A stretch of 64,000 nucleotides of DNA from Croceicoccus mobilis (GTDB lineage Bacteria; Pseudomonadota; Alphaproteobacteria; Sphingomonadales; Sphingomonadaceae), in assembly GCF_001661965.1 (NCBI RefSeq), contig NZ_LYWZ01000022.1, positions 310,001-374,000 of the forward strand, read 5' to 3'. The notes beneath the pieces are model-generated. The model saw nothing but the letters and a program-made list of their open reading frames with translations, was not told the DNA's origin and did no database searches. Numbering within the stretch: position 1 is the stretch's first letter; every line of letters begins with the position of its first letter. This document shows positions 26,808 to 37,633 of the stretch, piece by piece. Position numbers and translations under genes: made by a program.

Positions 26808-27206
26808 ATGAGTTATGTGATTGTGGTGGACGATGACGAAATGCTTGCCGGAATGCTGTGCGATCTGCTGGCGGCAAAGGGGCACACGGCAGCGCATTAC
26901 CGAACGGCCGAATTATTGCGGCAGCGGATGATGTTTCGCCGGCCCGATGCGGTCCTGCTCGAACGGTCGGTGGCTGACGGTTCAGGCATGGAGGCGCTGG
27001 CCGACATACGTTCAGACCCTCGGCTGGCCGGCATCCCCGTCATCATGATGATGGCCGGGCACGAACAGAGCGCCCTGCTGGCCGCGCTGCGCGCCGGGGC
27101 GAGCGATTACATGACGAAACCCTTCCTGCCCGCCGAGCTTCTGGCCCGGGTGGACGGCGTGCTCGCCGCGCGAGCTGCTATCGGTGGCCAAGGCGGCCCT
27201 GCCTGA
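26808..27206 (+). CDS. Stand-alone receiver-domain protein with altered phosphorylation site
   Basis: A 132-residue CheY-like receiver. The acidic pair is present (VVDDDE, residues 7-11) and the Lys of MTKPF is at residue 104, but the phospho-acceptor Asp is replaced by Glu 52 in AVLLERSVADGSG, and the conserved Thr/Ser position is Met 82 in VIMMMAG. Such changes usually mean a pseudo-receiver or a permanently active-like form; this is inference. There is no output domain. The ATG follows GAGGTGG. It converges with the prepilin peptidase gene of the pilus locus. Confidence 0.85.
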   Translation: MSYVIVVDDDEMLAGMLCDLLAAKGHTAAHYRTAELLRQRMMFRRPDAVLLERSVADGSGMEALADIRSDPRLAGIPVIMMMAGHEQSALLAALRAGASDYMTKPFLPAELLARVDGVLAARAAIGGQGGPA

Positions 27207-27225
27207 TCAGCAGGTCAGGCAGGCC
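27195..27225. repeat. Inverted repeat spanning both stop codons of convergent genes
   Basis: CTGCCTGA (27199-27206) and TCAGGCAG (27215-27222) are perfect arms, extended imperfectly by GGCC on one side and GCC on the other. The left arm ends in the receiver gene stop TGA and the right arm contains the cpaA stop. It could act as a bidirectional transcript end, but no T tract follows. Confidence 0.4.
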
Positions 27226-27688
27226 ACACGCCCATCAGCGGGTTCGAGACAATGGCGAAGATGCCCCCGATTGCGATCGCCACGCCATAGGGTAGCGGAC
27301 TTTTGCTAGTCAGCTTTGTGCCGCGCGCCAGTGACCAGAAATACCAAGCGATCAAAAGCACCAGACCAGCCAGCGCCAGCCCAACCAGATAGGCCGCGGT
27401 CTGCCACGCCGGTATCCACAGCGCGCAGACTGCAAAGAATTTCGCGTCGCCCCCGCCCCACACGCCGATGGCGAAAAGCGCAATGCCAACCGCCAGCGCA
27501 GCGATGAAATGCAACAGGCCCCAAAGCAGTATGGTCCAGCCAAATACCAGCGGCACGGCGATCAGGCCGACCACCAGTATCGTCAGGTTCAGCCAGTTCG
27601 GAATGATCTGCCTGCGAAGGTCCAGCCCCGCCCCGATCAGGGCGAGGATGGAAAAGACCGCGAGAAAAGCGGCCGGATAAGTCTGCAC
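27215..27688 (-). CDS. cpaA: Prepilin peptidase (CpaA/TadV type)
   Basis: An A24-family aspartic membrane protease of 157 residues with about five or six membrane segments. The catalytic Asp residues are in GLDLRRQIIPN (first loop) and in the GxGD-type motif GGGDAKFF. It processes the Flp pilin and pseudopilins of the Tad machine. It is the last gene of the tad locus, 29 bp after tadD. Confidence 0.92.
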   Translation of the reverse strand: MQTYPAAFLAVFSILALIGAGLDLRRQIIPNWLNLTILVVGLIAVPLVFGWTILLWGLLHFIAALAVGIALFAIGVWGGGDAKFFAVCALWIPAWQTAAYLVGLALAGLVLLIAWYFWSLARGTKLTSKSPLPYGVAIAIGGIFAIVSNPLMGVWPA

Positions 27689-27717
27689 GATATTCTATTC
27701 CTGTGTGATCAGGTCGA

Positions 27718-28494
27718 TCACTGATCATTGAAGCTGAAGCGGATCGGATAGCCGCGACGGGCCTGCGCACTGCGTCGGGCACGCTGCACCACGCTCCGGC
27801 TTGCGCTCAGGGTTTCGCGCTTCTCAACCCGGACGGCAGGCGCTTGGGCACTTCCCACCTTCACGATCGCCGGGCGAGAGGCTGTCCGCACGGGTGCGGC
27901 AGCGTCCGCTGCCTCGCGGCTCGCAACCTTGACGGAGCTGTTCGGGACCTTGCCGACACTCACCGCTGCCGGCCCCGGCAGCGCACCAATCGTGATCGCC
28001 CCGCGATGCTCACGCTGCCGGGCCGCAGGAACGGGCATTTCCAGTTCCGCCATCTCGACCTGCTGCGTAGCGGGCTGATCGGGCATGATCGGCATGCTGC
28101 CTTCCAGCCGGGCAAGATTGCGCGTGAAGCGATCATCCCTGGGCGCAGCAGCCACCGCCATGGTGAAATAGCGGTGCGCCAGATCGGTGCGGCCCAGACG
28201 GTCATAGGCGATAGCCATCCCGTTATAGGCTTCGCCCGCATATTCGGGATCATAGGACGCCTGCCGGAACGCGATGACCGCTTTCGTCACCAGCCCTTTT
28301 TCGAGGTAGTAACGGCCGACGGCGAGCCGCCCTTCGAAATAATCGCCCATGTCGACATTGGTTGCCTCGGCCTCGGCATGCGAAGTGCCGAAGATGGACT
28401 GGCAGCCCGAAAGCCCCATCGATGCGGCAGCCAGAGCGGTTAGAGCGATGGCCCTTTTCAAGCGGCCGTTGGCGCGCCGTGCGTTCATGGTCAT
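27718..28494 (-). CDS. tadD: TadD-like TPR lipoprotein
   Basis: A 258-residue protein with lipoprotein signal (ALAAASMGLSGCQ, Cys ~31), about two or three tetratricopeptide repeats (AVGRYYLEKGLVTKAVIAFR, YNGMAIAYDRLGRTDLAHRY, ARYFTM-type helices) and a long low-complexity basic C terminus. TadD proteins are probably pilotin or assembly factors for the secretin. The C-terminal extension is unusual in being Ala/Val/Arg-rich. The start at 28494 follows GGGGGA. Confidence 0.8.
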   Translation of the reverse strand: MTMNARRANGRLKRAIALTALAAASMGLSGCQSIFGTSHAEAEATNVDMGDYFEGRLAVGRYYLEKGLVTKAVIAFRQASYDPEYAGEAYNGMAIAYDRLGRTDLAHRYFTMAVAAAPRDDRFTRNLARLEGSMPIMPDQPATQQVEMAELEMPVPAARQREHRGAITIGALPGPAAVSVGKVPNSSVKVASREAADAAAPVRTASRPAIVKVGSAQAPAVRVEKRETLSASRSVVQRARRSAQARRGYPIRFSFNDQ

Positions 28495-28518
28495 GTCTAA
28501 GTCCCCCGTTTCAATTTC

Positions 28519-29496
28519 TTAGCTGTTCATCAGCGGGAAAATGTCCCGCACCACACGAATGCTGGCAGGAAGCATGAGCACCCCGATCATGGTCGGCAGC
28601 ATGCACACGACCAGCGGTATCGAGATCAGCACCGGGATACGATGCGCCTTTTCCTCGGCGCGCATGCGGCGTTTCTCACGCATTTCACCGGCATATACGC
28701 GCAGGGTCGAGGACATGCTGGTTCCCAGCTTGTCCGACTGGATCAGCAGAGTCGTGAAAGAACGGATCTCGTCGACGCCGGCCATGTCCGCCATCTTGCG
28801 AAATGCCTCCTCGCGGCTGGCACCGGCGCGCAGGCGAAGCACCGCGACCGACAGCAGTTGCGACACCAACGGATGCGACTGCACCATTTCGCGGCCCACG
28901 CGGTCCATGCCCGCCTCGATGCCAAGGCCCGCCTCGACGCAAACGAGAAGCAAGTCGAGACAGTCCGGGAAACCGTTGACGATCTCCTCCCGCCTCCGGT
29001 CAGCCTTTGCCTGAACGAATATATTGGGCAGGTAAAGACCGAGAAAACCGAGAACGGAGCCGAAGATATAGATCGTCAGGAATCCCGGCGGTTCAGGCCG
29101 GGTATAGACGACGAGCACGAAGCCAAGGACCAGGATAAACGGCAGCACGAGCCGCACCAGCGTAAAGATGCGCGGTGCCGAAGGATGGGTATAGCCCGCC
29201 TCGATCAGCTTGCCGCGCAGGCGTTCGTTCTTGGTATCGGTCAGGTTGAGACCGCTTCGCTCAACCATGTCGGCGAGATTCGCCCAGGCGGACCGATTAT
29301 TCGATTCGCGAAGGCTGGCCGCGCTTTGGCTTTCCGATGAACGGCGTTCAGTGCCAAGGGTCTGAAGCCCGGCCCTGATCTGCGCCCGGCGTGACATGGC
29401 CCCCATCGCGAGATAGGCGATTGCCGCGACGATCGCGAACAGGCCAATCAACGTGGCAAGTCGCGCGACCTGATTGTTGAGAATGAAATCGAGCAT
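28519..29496 (-). CDS. tadC: Tad pilus inner-membrane platform protein TadC
   Basis: Type II secretion F-domain protein of 325 residues with membrane segments near residue 15, around 110-150 and at the C terminus. The F domain includes GFPDCLDLLLVCVEAGLGIE and FTTLLIQSDKLGTSMSSTLR. With TadB it forms the inner-membrane platform that couples ATPase CpaF to pilin extrusion. It follows tadB by four bases. Confidence 0.93.
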   Translation of the reverse strand: MLDFILNNQVARLATLIGLFAIVAAIAYLAMGAMSRRAQIRAGLQTLGTERRSSESQSAASLRESNNRSAWANLADMVERSGLNLTDTKNERLRGKLIEAGYTHPSAPRIFTLVRLVLPFILVLGFVLVVYTRPEPPGFLTIYIFGSVLGFLGLYLPNIFVQAKADRRREEIVNGFPDCLDLLLVCVEAGLGIEAGMDRVGREMVQSHPLVSQLLSVAVLRLRAGASREEAFRKMADMAGVDEIRSFTTLLIQSDKLGTSMSSTLRVYAGEMREKRRMRAEEKAHRIPVLISIPLVVCMLPTMIGVLMLPASIRVVRDIFPLMNS

Positions 29497-29500
29497 GGCG

Positions 29501-30498
29501 TCAGACCTTCAGGTCGATGATCTTGCGGATCCAGAAGAACCCGGCAACATACATGGTCATCAGCACGATGAAGCCGATGATGAACATCCTGTCCTCGGCG
29601 ACGGAAAGATAGAATTCCGGGTTCACCATGAACAGGCCAAGGAACGCGGCAACCGGCAGGATGGTCAACATCCACCCTGTCATGCGCCCTTCCGAACTCA
29701 GGGCGCGGACCTTCATGTAGAGGCTGGCGCGGGCGCGGATCACTTCCGACAGGTTCTGGAGGATCTCGGCCAGATTGCCGCCCGTCTCGCTTTGCACGGA
29801 AAGCGACACGACAAACATGCGAATATCGTCGAGGTCCCAACGCTCTGCCATAGCTGTCAGGGCGTCGGTAAGGTCGGCGCCATAGGCAACCTCGTCGGAA
29901 ACAAGGCCGAACTCACTGCCGATCGGATCCTCCATCTCCTGCGTCAGCAGTTCAAGAGCGGCCGCGATCGGATGACCGGCGCGCAAGGCGCGTACGAACA
30001 CGTCGAGGGCAATGGGAAACTGCTCTTCCACCCGTTTGCGCCGTTTCGTCGCGATCGCGGACAGCACCATGACCGGCAGGACGAAGGATGCCGTTGCCGC
30101 AAGGACAAGCGCCAGCATCACGACACCGGCAGAAAAGGTGAAGCCCGACCCGCCGATCAACAGCATCAGCAGCACCGAAATCACGACGAATGCCAACCCC
30201 ATCACGGTCAGCATCTGCATCGGGCTGAATCCGACCTGCGCAGCCATCATCGTGCGTTCGAGCTTTTGCAGCATCGCTGCAAGAATCGGCGGGAGATTGG
30301 CATGATCCTGCGGCGTGTTCTTGCGCAGGCGGGCTAGGATCTCGTCGCGGCTCGTCCCCTCGCGGATCATGGAAAGGCGCTTGTTGATAGCGCGCGTATG
30401 CGCCGTCTTGGCAAAGGTATAATCAAGGCCGAGCTGGACGAACAGGAACACGGTCCCGCCAATGGCCAGGATCGCAAGCCACCTAAGAAGGTCGTCGA

Positions 30499-30502
<4 letters not shown>
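29501..30502 (-). CDS. tadB: Tad pilus inner-membrane platform protein TadB
   Basis: Paralogue of TadC, 333 residues, with an N-terminal membrane segment, a pair of central segments (VISVLLMLLIGGSGFTFSAG) and a C-terminal pair. The F domain reads QFPIALDVFVRALRAGHPIA and FVVSLSVQSETGGNLAEILQ. The start overlaps the cpaF stop by four bases. Confidence 0.93.
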
Positions 30503-31886
<1,384 letters not shown>

Positions 31887-31887
<1 letters not shown>

Positions 31888-33071
31888 CAGCCTTGCTCCT
31901 GCTGGCGGTCACACATCTGGTCGGCCAGTTTCTGGATGTCTTTCACGAACGGCGCCTTGCGGTTCAATTCGGTAAGCAGCAGTCCCTGATCCTGCGCGGA
32001 ATCGAGCCCGACCTTGTCCTTCGCGATCGTCGCGCTGATCTGGCGATGCAGCGTATCAGCCACTTCGTGGACGCCGATCGACTGGAACATCTTCTTCTCG
32101 ACCCGATTGACGACCAGCCGCAAATTATCGCGGGGCACATCCATCATGTCGAAGAGTTCGAGGCAGCGCTTGGTCTGGCGAAGCCCGCGAATGCTCTGAT
32201 CCGTCAGCATGATCATTTCCGAACAGGCCAGTGCCGCCGAAAGCGACCAGTTCGTCCAGTTGACCGGCAGATCGACAAGCACATAATCGAATTCACGGCG
32301 CGCCAGCGTCAGCATGCGCAAGAGGCGGTCGACATCGACATCCTCCAGCGGAGTAATCTGCGGCGGCGCGGCGATGACGAAATTGCCCTGCCTCGTCTCG
32401 ACCGCCGAATCGCGAATGACATCGCCGTCCAGCCGTTCTCCCGCCTCTAGCAGGTCGAGAACGGAATGCTGCGGCGAGAGGCCAAGCTGGGTTGCCACCT
32501 CGCCAAACTGCAAGTCCAGATCGACGATGCAGACACGCGATCCACACGCACCGTTTTCGGCAATGGCTGCGGCCAGATGCGTCAGAACCGTCGTAGCGCC
32601 GGCCCCGCCCACTGCATGCACGACACTCGCCATCGGGGCGAGCCGGTCCATCGCGCTGGTCGAGCGACTCGCCGTCGCCTCGATGACCTGCGTGAACAGT
32701 TCTTCGAAATCGAAGGGCAGTGCGACCACATCGGTCACGCCCTGACGCAGCAGCGTGCGGACAAGGCGAAGATTCGCGTCTTCGACAGCTGCGAGCACAG
32801 GAAGATCAGGACGCAAGTGGCGAACCTGTTCGAACCGGGAAAGCGACGCCTCACTCGATGGATCGATCTGCAGGACCAGCATCTCGGCCTGCTCGATCAC
32901 CGATGATGGCACAGCCTCGTCACTGGCCAGCGCGTGCGTGTGGAGCTGGCTCGTCTTACGGCCGCCGACCTCGCCCTCCAGCTGTGCGATATGCGCCTGA
33001 GTGGCGACAACGTAGGCTTTCATGGGCAGTTCGGTCCCGCTGTTCCTTGCGATGATGAGTTCGCTTTTCAT
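31887..33071 (-). CDS. cpaE: Tad pilus localisation ATPase CpaE (TadZ)
   Basis: A 394-residue protein with an N-terminal receiver-like domain (residues ~30-130, LVLQIDPSSEASLSRFEQVR) and a ParA/MinD-like C-terminal ATPase. The P-loop is atypical (HAVGGAGATTVLTHLAAAI, no usual Lys), as is normal in TadZ. Later motifs are CIVDLDLQFGEVATQLGLSP and YVLVDLPVNWTNWSLSA. It marks the pole for pilus assembly. Start: ATG 33071; a TTG at 33080 and an ATG at 33023 are alternatives. Confidence 0.9.
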
Positions 33072-33086
33072 GGTCTGCAAACAACC

Positions 33087-33716
33087 TTAATTCGAGAAAT
33101 CGCCGACACCATCTTCCATTGTCAGGGTGTAGCTTAAGTCTGGCAGACCAAAGTTAAATATTCCTGCAAGAAAGATCGGACGGAAGTCCACATCCTTGAT
33201 CGTGACAGTTACCAGAGGATCGACATCGCTGCCAAAAGGATCTCCGGAGTATCCCAATCCGGACCAGTCATAGTCCACTTCGACGTTTTCATTACCGACG
33301 CCCGCATAAATCTGATTCATGCGGCCAACAAGATTATCAAATGAGTCGCCATTAGTTGCAGTACTAAAACCGCAGGCCACCTTACAACTGCAAGTAACAG
33401 CGCCCGCAGCGGTACTGGTACATTTCACGCCGGGAAAAGAACTCTTGGGAACAGTTTCACCTTGGGGGATACCTCCTGACACAGCAAAGCTGTAATTCTT
33501 GAGGCCGGTTGCGGTGTCGTCACCGGGGATAATATCCGTGGCGACGGCCCAGCGGGCGCCTATCTGGACGGCTTTTTCCAGTTCGTTGGTGTTCCAGATG
33601 AAGCGTCCGACATCGATGATGCCCAGCAGGAACAGGATCATGACCGGAACGATCAAGGCAAATTCGACCGCAGACGCCCCGCGCTGATCGACAGTCAGGT
33701 TGCGCAGCCGCATCAT
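33087..33716 (-). CDS. tadE: TadE-like pseudopilin
   Basis: A 209-residue pilin-like protein. The N terminus is a short basic leader plus the hydrophobic stalk DQRGASAVEFALIVPVMILF, with the conserved Glu for pilin assembly, followed by DVGRFIWNTNELEKAVQIGA typical of TadE. The C-terminal domain has several Cys (CTSTAAGAVTCSCKVACGF) that could form disulfides in the periplasm. The start overlaps the preceding gene stop (ATGA). Confidence 0.85.
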   Translation of the reverse strand: MMRLRNLTVDQRGASAVEFALIVPVMILFLLGIIDVGRFIWNTNELEKAVQIGARWAVATDIIPGDDTATGLKNYSFAVSGGIPQGETVPKSSFPGVKCTSTAAGAVTCSCKVACGFSTATNGDSFDNLVGRMNQIYAGVGNENVEVDYDWSGLGYSGDPFGSDVDPLVTVTIKDVDFRPIFLAGIFNFGLPDLSYTLTMEDGVGDFSN

Positions 33717-34222
33717 ACGCCTGCCACCGCGGCTTCAGCCTGGGCGCGCACCTTGACGTTACGAGTGTCGAAGCCGAGCAGGCCGATGATCGCCGGATAG
33801 GCAACGACGGTGCTGACCGTCACGATCGGAGCGCCGTCTCCGGCTTCGGAATAAAGGCCGGTTTTCGTCCCACTGTCGCAGCTGATCGAAATGGTGATGT
33901 TGGAATTCACCCACCCCCTCACCTTGGGAATGCTCGTGCCGGCGGGATTTCCCGTGCGAACAACGTTCTTGATATTGTCGATCGGGATATCGGTGGTGCC
34001 GGCCATTGTTCCCGCGCTGCAATCGACGCCGGTAAAGGGCAGGCGGGCGGCATAGCGGGCGCCCTGCCGAACGCCTTTGATCACCTTGTGCTCGGTCCAC
34101 ATGTAATAGCCGCCTTCAAAGGCCGTGAACATCAGCGCAAAGACGATCGGCGTGGCGAGCGCCATCTCGACGCTTGCGACACCGCGCCGGTCGGCGCGCA
34201 GACGGCGCAGGAACCCGATCAT
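33713..34222 (-). CDS. Second TadE/TadF-like pseudopilin
   Basis: A 169-residue protein with leader RRLRADRRGVASVEMALATP and a hydrophobic stalk, then GGYYMWTEHKVIKGVRQGAR, the TadE/TadF pattern. It has two Cys residues in the periplasmic domain. Minor pseudopilins of this kind are thought to prime the pilus. ATGA overlaps join it to both neighbours. Confidence 0.82.
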   Translation of the reverse strand: MIGFLRRLRADRRGVASVEMALATPIVFALMFTAFEGGYYMWTEHKVIKGVRQGARYAARLPFTGVDCSAGTMAGTTDIPIDNIKNVVRTGNPAGTSIPKVRGWVNSNITISISCDSGTKTGLYSEAGDGAPIVTVSTVVAYPAIIGLLGFDTRNVKVRAQAEAAVAGV

Positions 34223-35904
34223 TCGATCAGGAAGGGCTTGTCCTTACGGACAGTCCCCCCCGTGGTGCTGCCGGAACCCAGCTGATTGACGTTGATGACC
34301 TCCATGTAGAGGCCGTCCTTTACCGATCCGTTTTCACGGTCGTCGACGATGGGTTCGACAAGGAACATGTCCATCCATTCGCCGATCTCGACGGGGGTCG
34401 ACTTGCCCGACAAGGACGAGCAATTTGTGACCACTGCCACCGTCAGCACACGGCGTTCGGGCGTGCTGTTGCTGATACCGCTGTTTTTCGCAGTACTGCA
34501 AAGCGGTGATGCCACCTGCTTGCCCGCGGTGGGAAGAGAACCTGTGACCCCAAGCTCCCACAGATAGGTCTGGTAACGGGTCATCGTCTTGGCGCCTGCG
34601 GGCGGCGTAACCCCGGGATGGTTCGTGGCCCAGTAATCGCCGCGCCCCCACACGCCATTGCCGACGCGATTATCGTCATCATTTGCGCTGCCGCAATCTG
34701 TCCCGGTGTTGCCCCGGTAGCTTTCGTAATGGCAGTTGTCGCGCGGCAGGCCCATGGCCGTGATCGACGGCGTGTTCGACGTGTCGTTATAGACGTTCAT
34801 GTCGTTATAGGTCGTGGTCGATGCGATCGGCCAGAACTGCTCTTCATTGGGCGGCAGATACCATCCGTTCTTGTTCAGCTTGCAGGCATTGGCCGACGTC
34901 GTGCCGTTGCTGTCGCGGATCAGGTCCTTGACCGTGTTGGACGCCGAAGGGCACCCCCCCGAATTGCAGGCCGCTAGCGGGTTGTTGCCGTTCGTGGTCT
35001 GCTGGAAATCATAGATGTCGAATCGGGTGTTGATGGCGTCATACAGGCCCTGCGCATTACCCGTTTCAGGCGACGTTCCGCCGACCGGCGAACAGTCGAA
35101 CGGCAGATCGTCATAAGCAAGAGCGCGGATCAGGTCCTGCACCTGTCCGGTGCCGATTTCGAGGAAGCCGAAATCGCCGGGCGCCCAGGAACTGACCTGC
35201 GTACTGGTATCATACGGGTCGGGCTGCCCACCTGTCTTGGTCGTGTTGTTGCCGTGGCCGGTCACCTGAATGCCATAACCCGGCAGCAGGCGCTGCGTGA
35301 TGGGAAGAGTGCTGTCGGGCTGCGGATCGCAGATCATCAGCGGCGGCACGTCGCAGATGGCGGAACCGATGCTGGCGACCGCCCGTGCCGACATCCGCGC
35401 GAATATTGCGCCGACAATCGGCGTAAAGGCATATCGCGCCGTGCGCGAATCCACCGACACGGCCACGATTGCCGCATCCGCGTCGTTTCCGGCGAGCGTG
35501 TTGGAGGCCGGATTGGAATAAGAGCTGTAGAAGGTGATGTATCCGCGATTCCCGCAGTAATCCTCTTCATCACCATCGGCCGCATTTCCCGAATTCACGG
35601 TAACGGCATTGCGGGCGAGACTGCCATCGTCAGGCGCAACATTCGAAAGCAAGGTGATATTGTCCAGCAGGCTCACGGCAGCCTTGTCCGCACGGGCGCA
35701 GGCGGTCAGTTCGCCGTCCAGCTGGGTCGCCGCGGCCAGGGCGGCCTGATCAGCCGCGTTCTGCAATTCGGAGTCCATGCCCGCCATACGGGCATAGTCG
35801 AAACCGACGCCGCCGATGGCGATCAGCCCGATCAGTGCGACCGCGTAAATTCCAGCGACCGCCCCATTCTGATCCTTACCGAATGTCCGCAGTTTCCCCC
35901 GCAT
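34219..35904 (-). CDS. tadG: TadG-like pilus-associated protein
   Basis: A 561-residue protein whose N terminus is the TadG pilin-like anchor (KDQNGAVAGIYAVALIGLIA, then GGVGFDYARMAGMDSELQNA and ADQAALAAATQLDG). The rest is a large periplasmic or surface domain with many Asn, Gly and Cys residues and no clear VWA metal site, unlike classical TadG. It could be an adhesin-like tip component; this is inference. It is followed by the two smaller pseudopilins in a coupled string. Confidence 0.82.
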   Translation of the reverse strand: MRGKLRTFGKDQNGAVAGIYAVALIGLIAIGGVGFDYARMAGMDSELQNAADQAALAAATQLDGELTACARADKAAVSLLDNITLLSNVAPDDGSLARNAVTVNSGNAADGDEEDYCGNRGYITFYSSYSNPASNTLAGNDADAAIVAVSVDSRTARYAFTPIVGAIFARMSARAVASIGSAICDVPPLMICDPQPDSTLPITQRLLPGYGIQVTGHGNNTTKTGGQPDPYDTSTQVSSWAPGDFGFLEIGTGQVQDLIRALAYDDLPFDCSPVGGTSPETGNAQGLYDAINTRFDIYDFQQTTNGNNPLAACNSGGCPSASNTVKDLIRDSNGTTSANACKLNKNGWYLPPNEEQFWPIASTTTYNDMNVYNDTSNTPSITAMGLPRDNCHYESYRGNTGTDCGSANDDDNRVGNGVWGRGDYWATNHPGVTPPAGAKTMTRYQTYLWELGVTGSLPTAGKQVASPLCSTAKNSGISNSTPERRVLTVAVVTNCSSLSGKSTPVEIGEWMDMFLVEPIVDDRENGSVKDGLYMEVINVNQLGSGSTTGGTVRKDKPFLIE

Positions 35905-35930
35905 GACCAGACACCATTTCCCTTTCCAGA

Positions 35931-36263
35931 CTAGTAGCCGCCACCGCCCGAACCACCGCCCGAGCCGCCGCCACCGCCGCCCATGCCGCCACCCATGCCG
36001 CCACCCATGCCGCCACCGGACTGGCGCGGCTGTTCAACCTCGCCTTCGCGATATGCCTCGACCGCACCGGAAGCGACTTCACCGGATGTCGTCATGTCTT
36101 CGTCATACTGAGGATCGGGATCGACCACCATCGCGGCGAAGGTCTGACGATTGGCTTCGCCGAACGCCTCTGGGTCGAATTTTCCCGCTTCCTGACTGCC
36201 GTAATAGGAGCAACCGCCGGTCGAGAGCGCCGCCAGCGAAAGGACCATCAGCTTAATATTCAT
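35931..36263 (-). CDS. Small lipoprotein with CpaD-like segment and Gly-rich tail
   Basis: A 110-residue lipoprotein: MNIKLMVLSLAALSTGGCSY with the lipobox Cys at residue 18. The middle part (FGEANRQTFAAMVVDPDPQY, then GAVEAYREGE) resembles the conserved end of CpaD, where FGxAxxxNLAAMVADP is followed by a YRxG segment. The last 30 residues are almost only Gly, Ser and Met (GGGMGGGMGGG). It occupies the place after the secretin where cpaD normally lies, so it may be a shortened CpaD substitute; that is inference. The Gly codons form a short repetitive DNA tract. Confidence 0.7.
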   Translation of the reverse strand: MNIKLMVLSLAALSTGGCSYYGSQEAGKFDPEAFGEANRQTFAAMVVDPDPQYDEDMTTSGEVASGAVEAYREGEVEQPRQSGGGMGGGMGGGMGGGGGGSGGGSGGGGY

Positions 36264-37632
36264 AATCGGGTTCCCCTGCGTTCGAGGCCGGAGCGCGCGG
36301 TGCCAAAGGCACCGGCTGGTAGTCGTCGCCCACGAGATGCGTATCGAGCGGATCGGGATCTTCGACGCGGTCTGTCGGCAGCACGACCTGTTCAGGCCGG
36401 ATCGGCTTTACCAGGCGCGGCGTGACGACGATGAGCAGTTCGGTCTGACCCTTCTGAAATTCCGTCGACCGGAACAGGGAACCCAGGATCGGGATCGAGC
36501 CGAGAAGCGGCATCTGCGAAACGGACGTCGAAATGTCTTCGCGCAATAGGCCCGCAATGGCGAAGCTTTCGCCGTCGCGCAGCTCCAGCGTGGTGCTGGC
36601 ACGGCGAGTCTGAAGGCCCGGCACCGAGATGCCATTGACCGATACCGATGCCGATGCGTCAAGCGAGCTGACCTCAGGCTCAACGACAAGGTTGATGACA
36701 TTATTGCCAAGCACGGTGGGCGTGAACCCAAGGCTGACGCCGAAAGTCTTGAAGCTGACGGTCACGGCATCGCTGTTGTTGCCAGCACCGCCCGCGACCG
36801 GGATCGGGAATTCGCCGCCAGCAAGGAACGATGCAGGTTCGCCCGAAAGCGCCACCAGCGTAGGCTCTGCCAGCGTCTTGGCCATGCCCTTGCCTTCCAG
36901 CGTATCGAGGTAAGCCTCGATATTGAGGTCGCCGATATCGAACAAGGTGCGAATGATGCCGAATGCGCCTGTAGGCGCCGTGACCGACAGATCGCCAGCC
37001 GAACCTGCCGCCGCACCGGGGCCCAGTGCAACGGAGAAGTTTCCATTGTCGCTGGTACCGAAACCGCGCGCGCCAAGCTGGCTGCCCACGTTGCGATTGA
37101 CCTCGGCAAAGCGGACCTCGAGCATGACCTGCTGGCTGCCACCCACAGAAAGCAGATTGATGACCTTTTCGGCGGCGAAGGCTTCCGCGATCCGGACGGC
37201 ACGATTGGCCGCGCCTGCGTCGCTGACGACGCCCGAAAGGATGACCGAACCTGCCGAAAGGCGTGCTTCGATCTGTTCGTCGGGAAGCAGCGTGGCGAGT
37301 TCCTTGCGCACGCCGTCGACATCGGGCCCGACCGTCACGTCCATGATCGCGATGACCGAATTGGAACGGTCATACAATGTCAGGCTGGTCGTCCCCGCCG
37401 ACTTGCCCAGCACATAGATCGAGCGATCCGAAATCGGCAGGACATCCGCGATCTCGGCATTACCGATCATCGCCCGGCCGATGGCCCGATCGCTGCTGAC
37501 GACCTGGCTCTTGTTGATCGGAACCTCAAGGTCGCCGGCGTGCAGCCCATAATCCTGTGCAGCAGCGGGTGCGGCCATAGGCAGCGATGAAGCGAAGGCG
37601 AGTGCCGCCGCGATTGCATAGTTCCTCATCAT
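36253..37632 (-). CDS. cpaC: Tad secretin CpaC (RcpA)
   Basis: Outer-membrane secretin of 459 residues. It starts with a signal peptide (AIAAALAFASSLPMAAPAAA), then the pilus-type N domain (VPINKSQVVSSDRAIGRAMI), a BON-like part (LSAGSVILSGVVSDAGAANR), and the secretin domain from about residue 150 (VMLEVRFAEVNRNVGSQLGA to GQTELLIVVTPRLVKPI). The start has an ATGATG pair behind GGAGGTGAC; either ATG could be used (37632 or 37629). The next gene overlaps its 3' end by 11 bp. Confidence 0.94.
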   Translation of the reverse strand: MMRNYAIAAALAFASSLPMAAPAAAQDYGLHAGDLEVPINKSQVVSSDRAIGRAMIGNAEIADVLPISDRSIYVLGKSAGTTSLTLYDRSNSVIAIMDVTVGPDVDGVRKELATLLPDEQIEARLSAGSVILSGVVSDAGAANRAVRIAEAFAAEKVINLLSVGGSQQVMLEVRFAEVNRNVGSQLGARGFGTSDNGNFSVALGPGAAAGSAGDLSVTAPTGAFGIIRTLFDIGDLNIEAYLDTLEGKGMAKTLAEPTLVALSGEPASFLAGGEFPIPVAGGAGNNSDAVTVSFKTFGVSLGFTPTVLGNNVINLVVEPEVSSLDASASVSVNGISVPGLQTRRASTTLELRDGESFAIAGLLREDISTSVSQMPLLGSIPILGSLFRSTEFQKGQTELLIVVTPRLVKPIRPEQVVLPTDRVEDPDPLDTHLVGDDYQPVPLAPRAPASNAGEPDYEY

Positions 37633-37633
37633 G

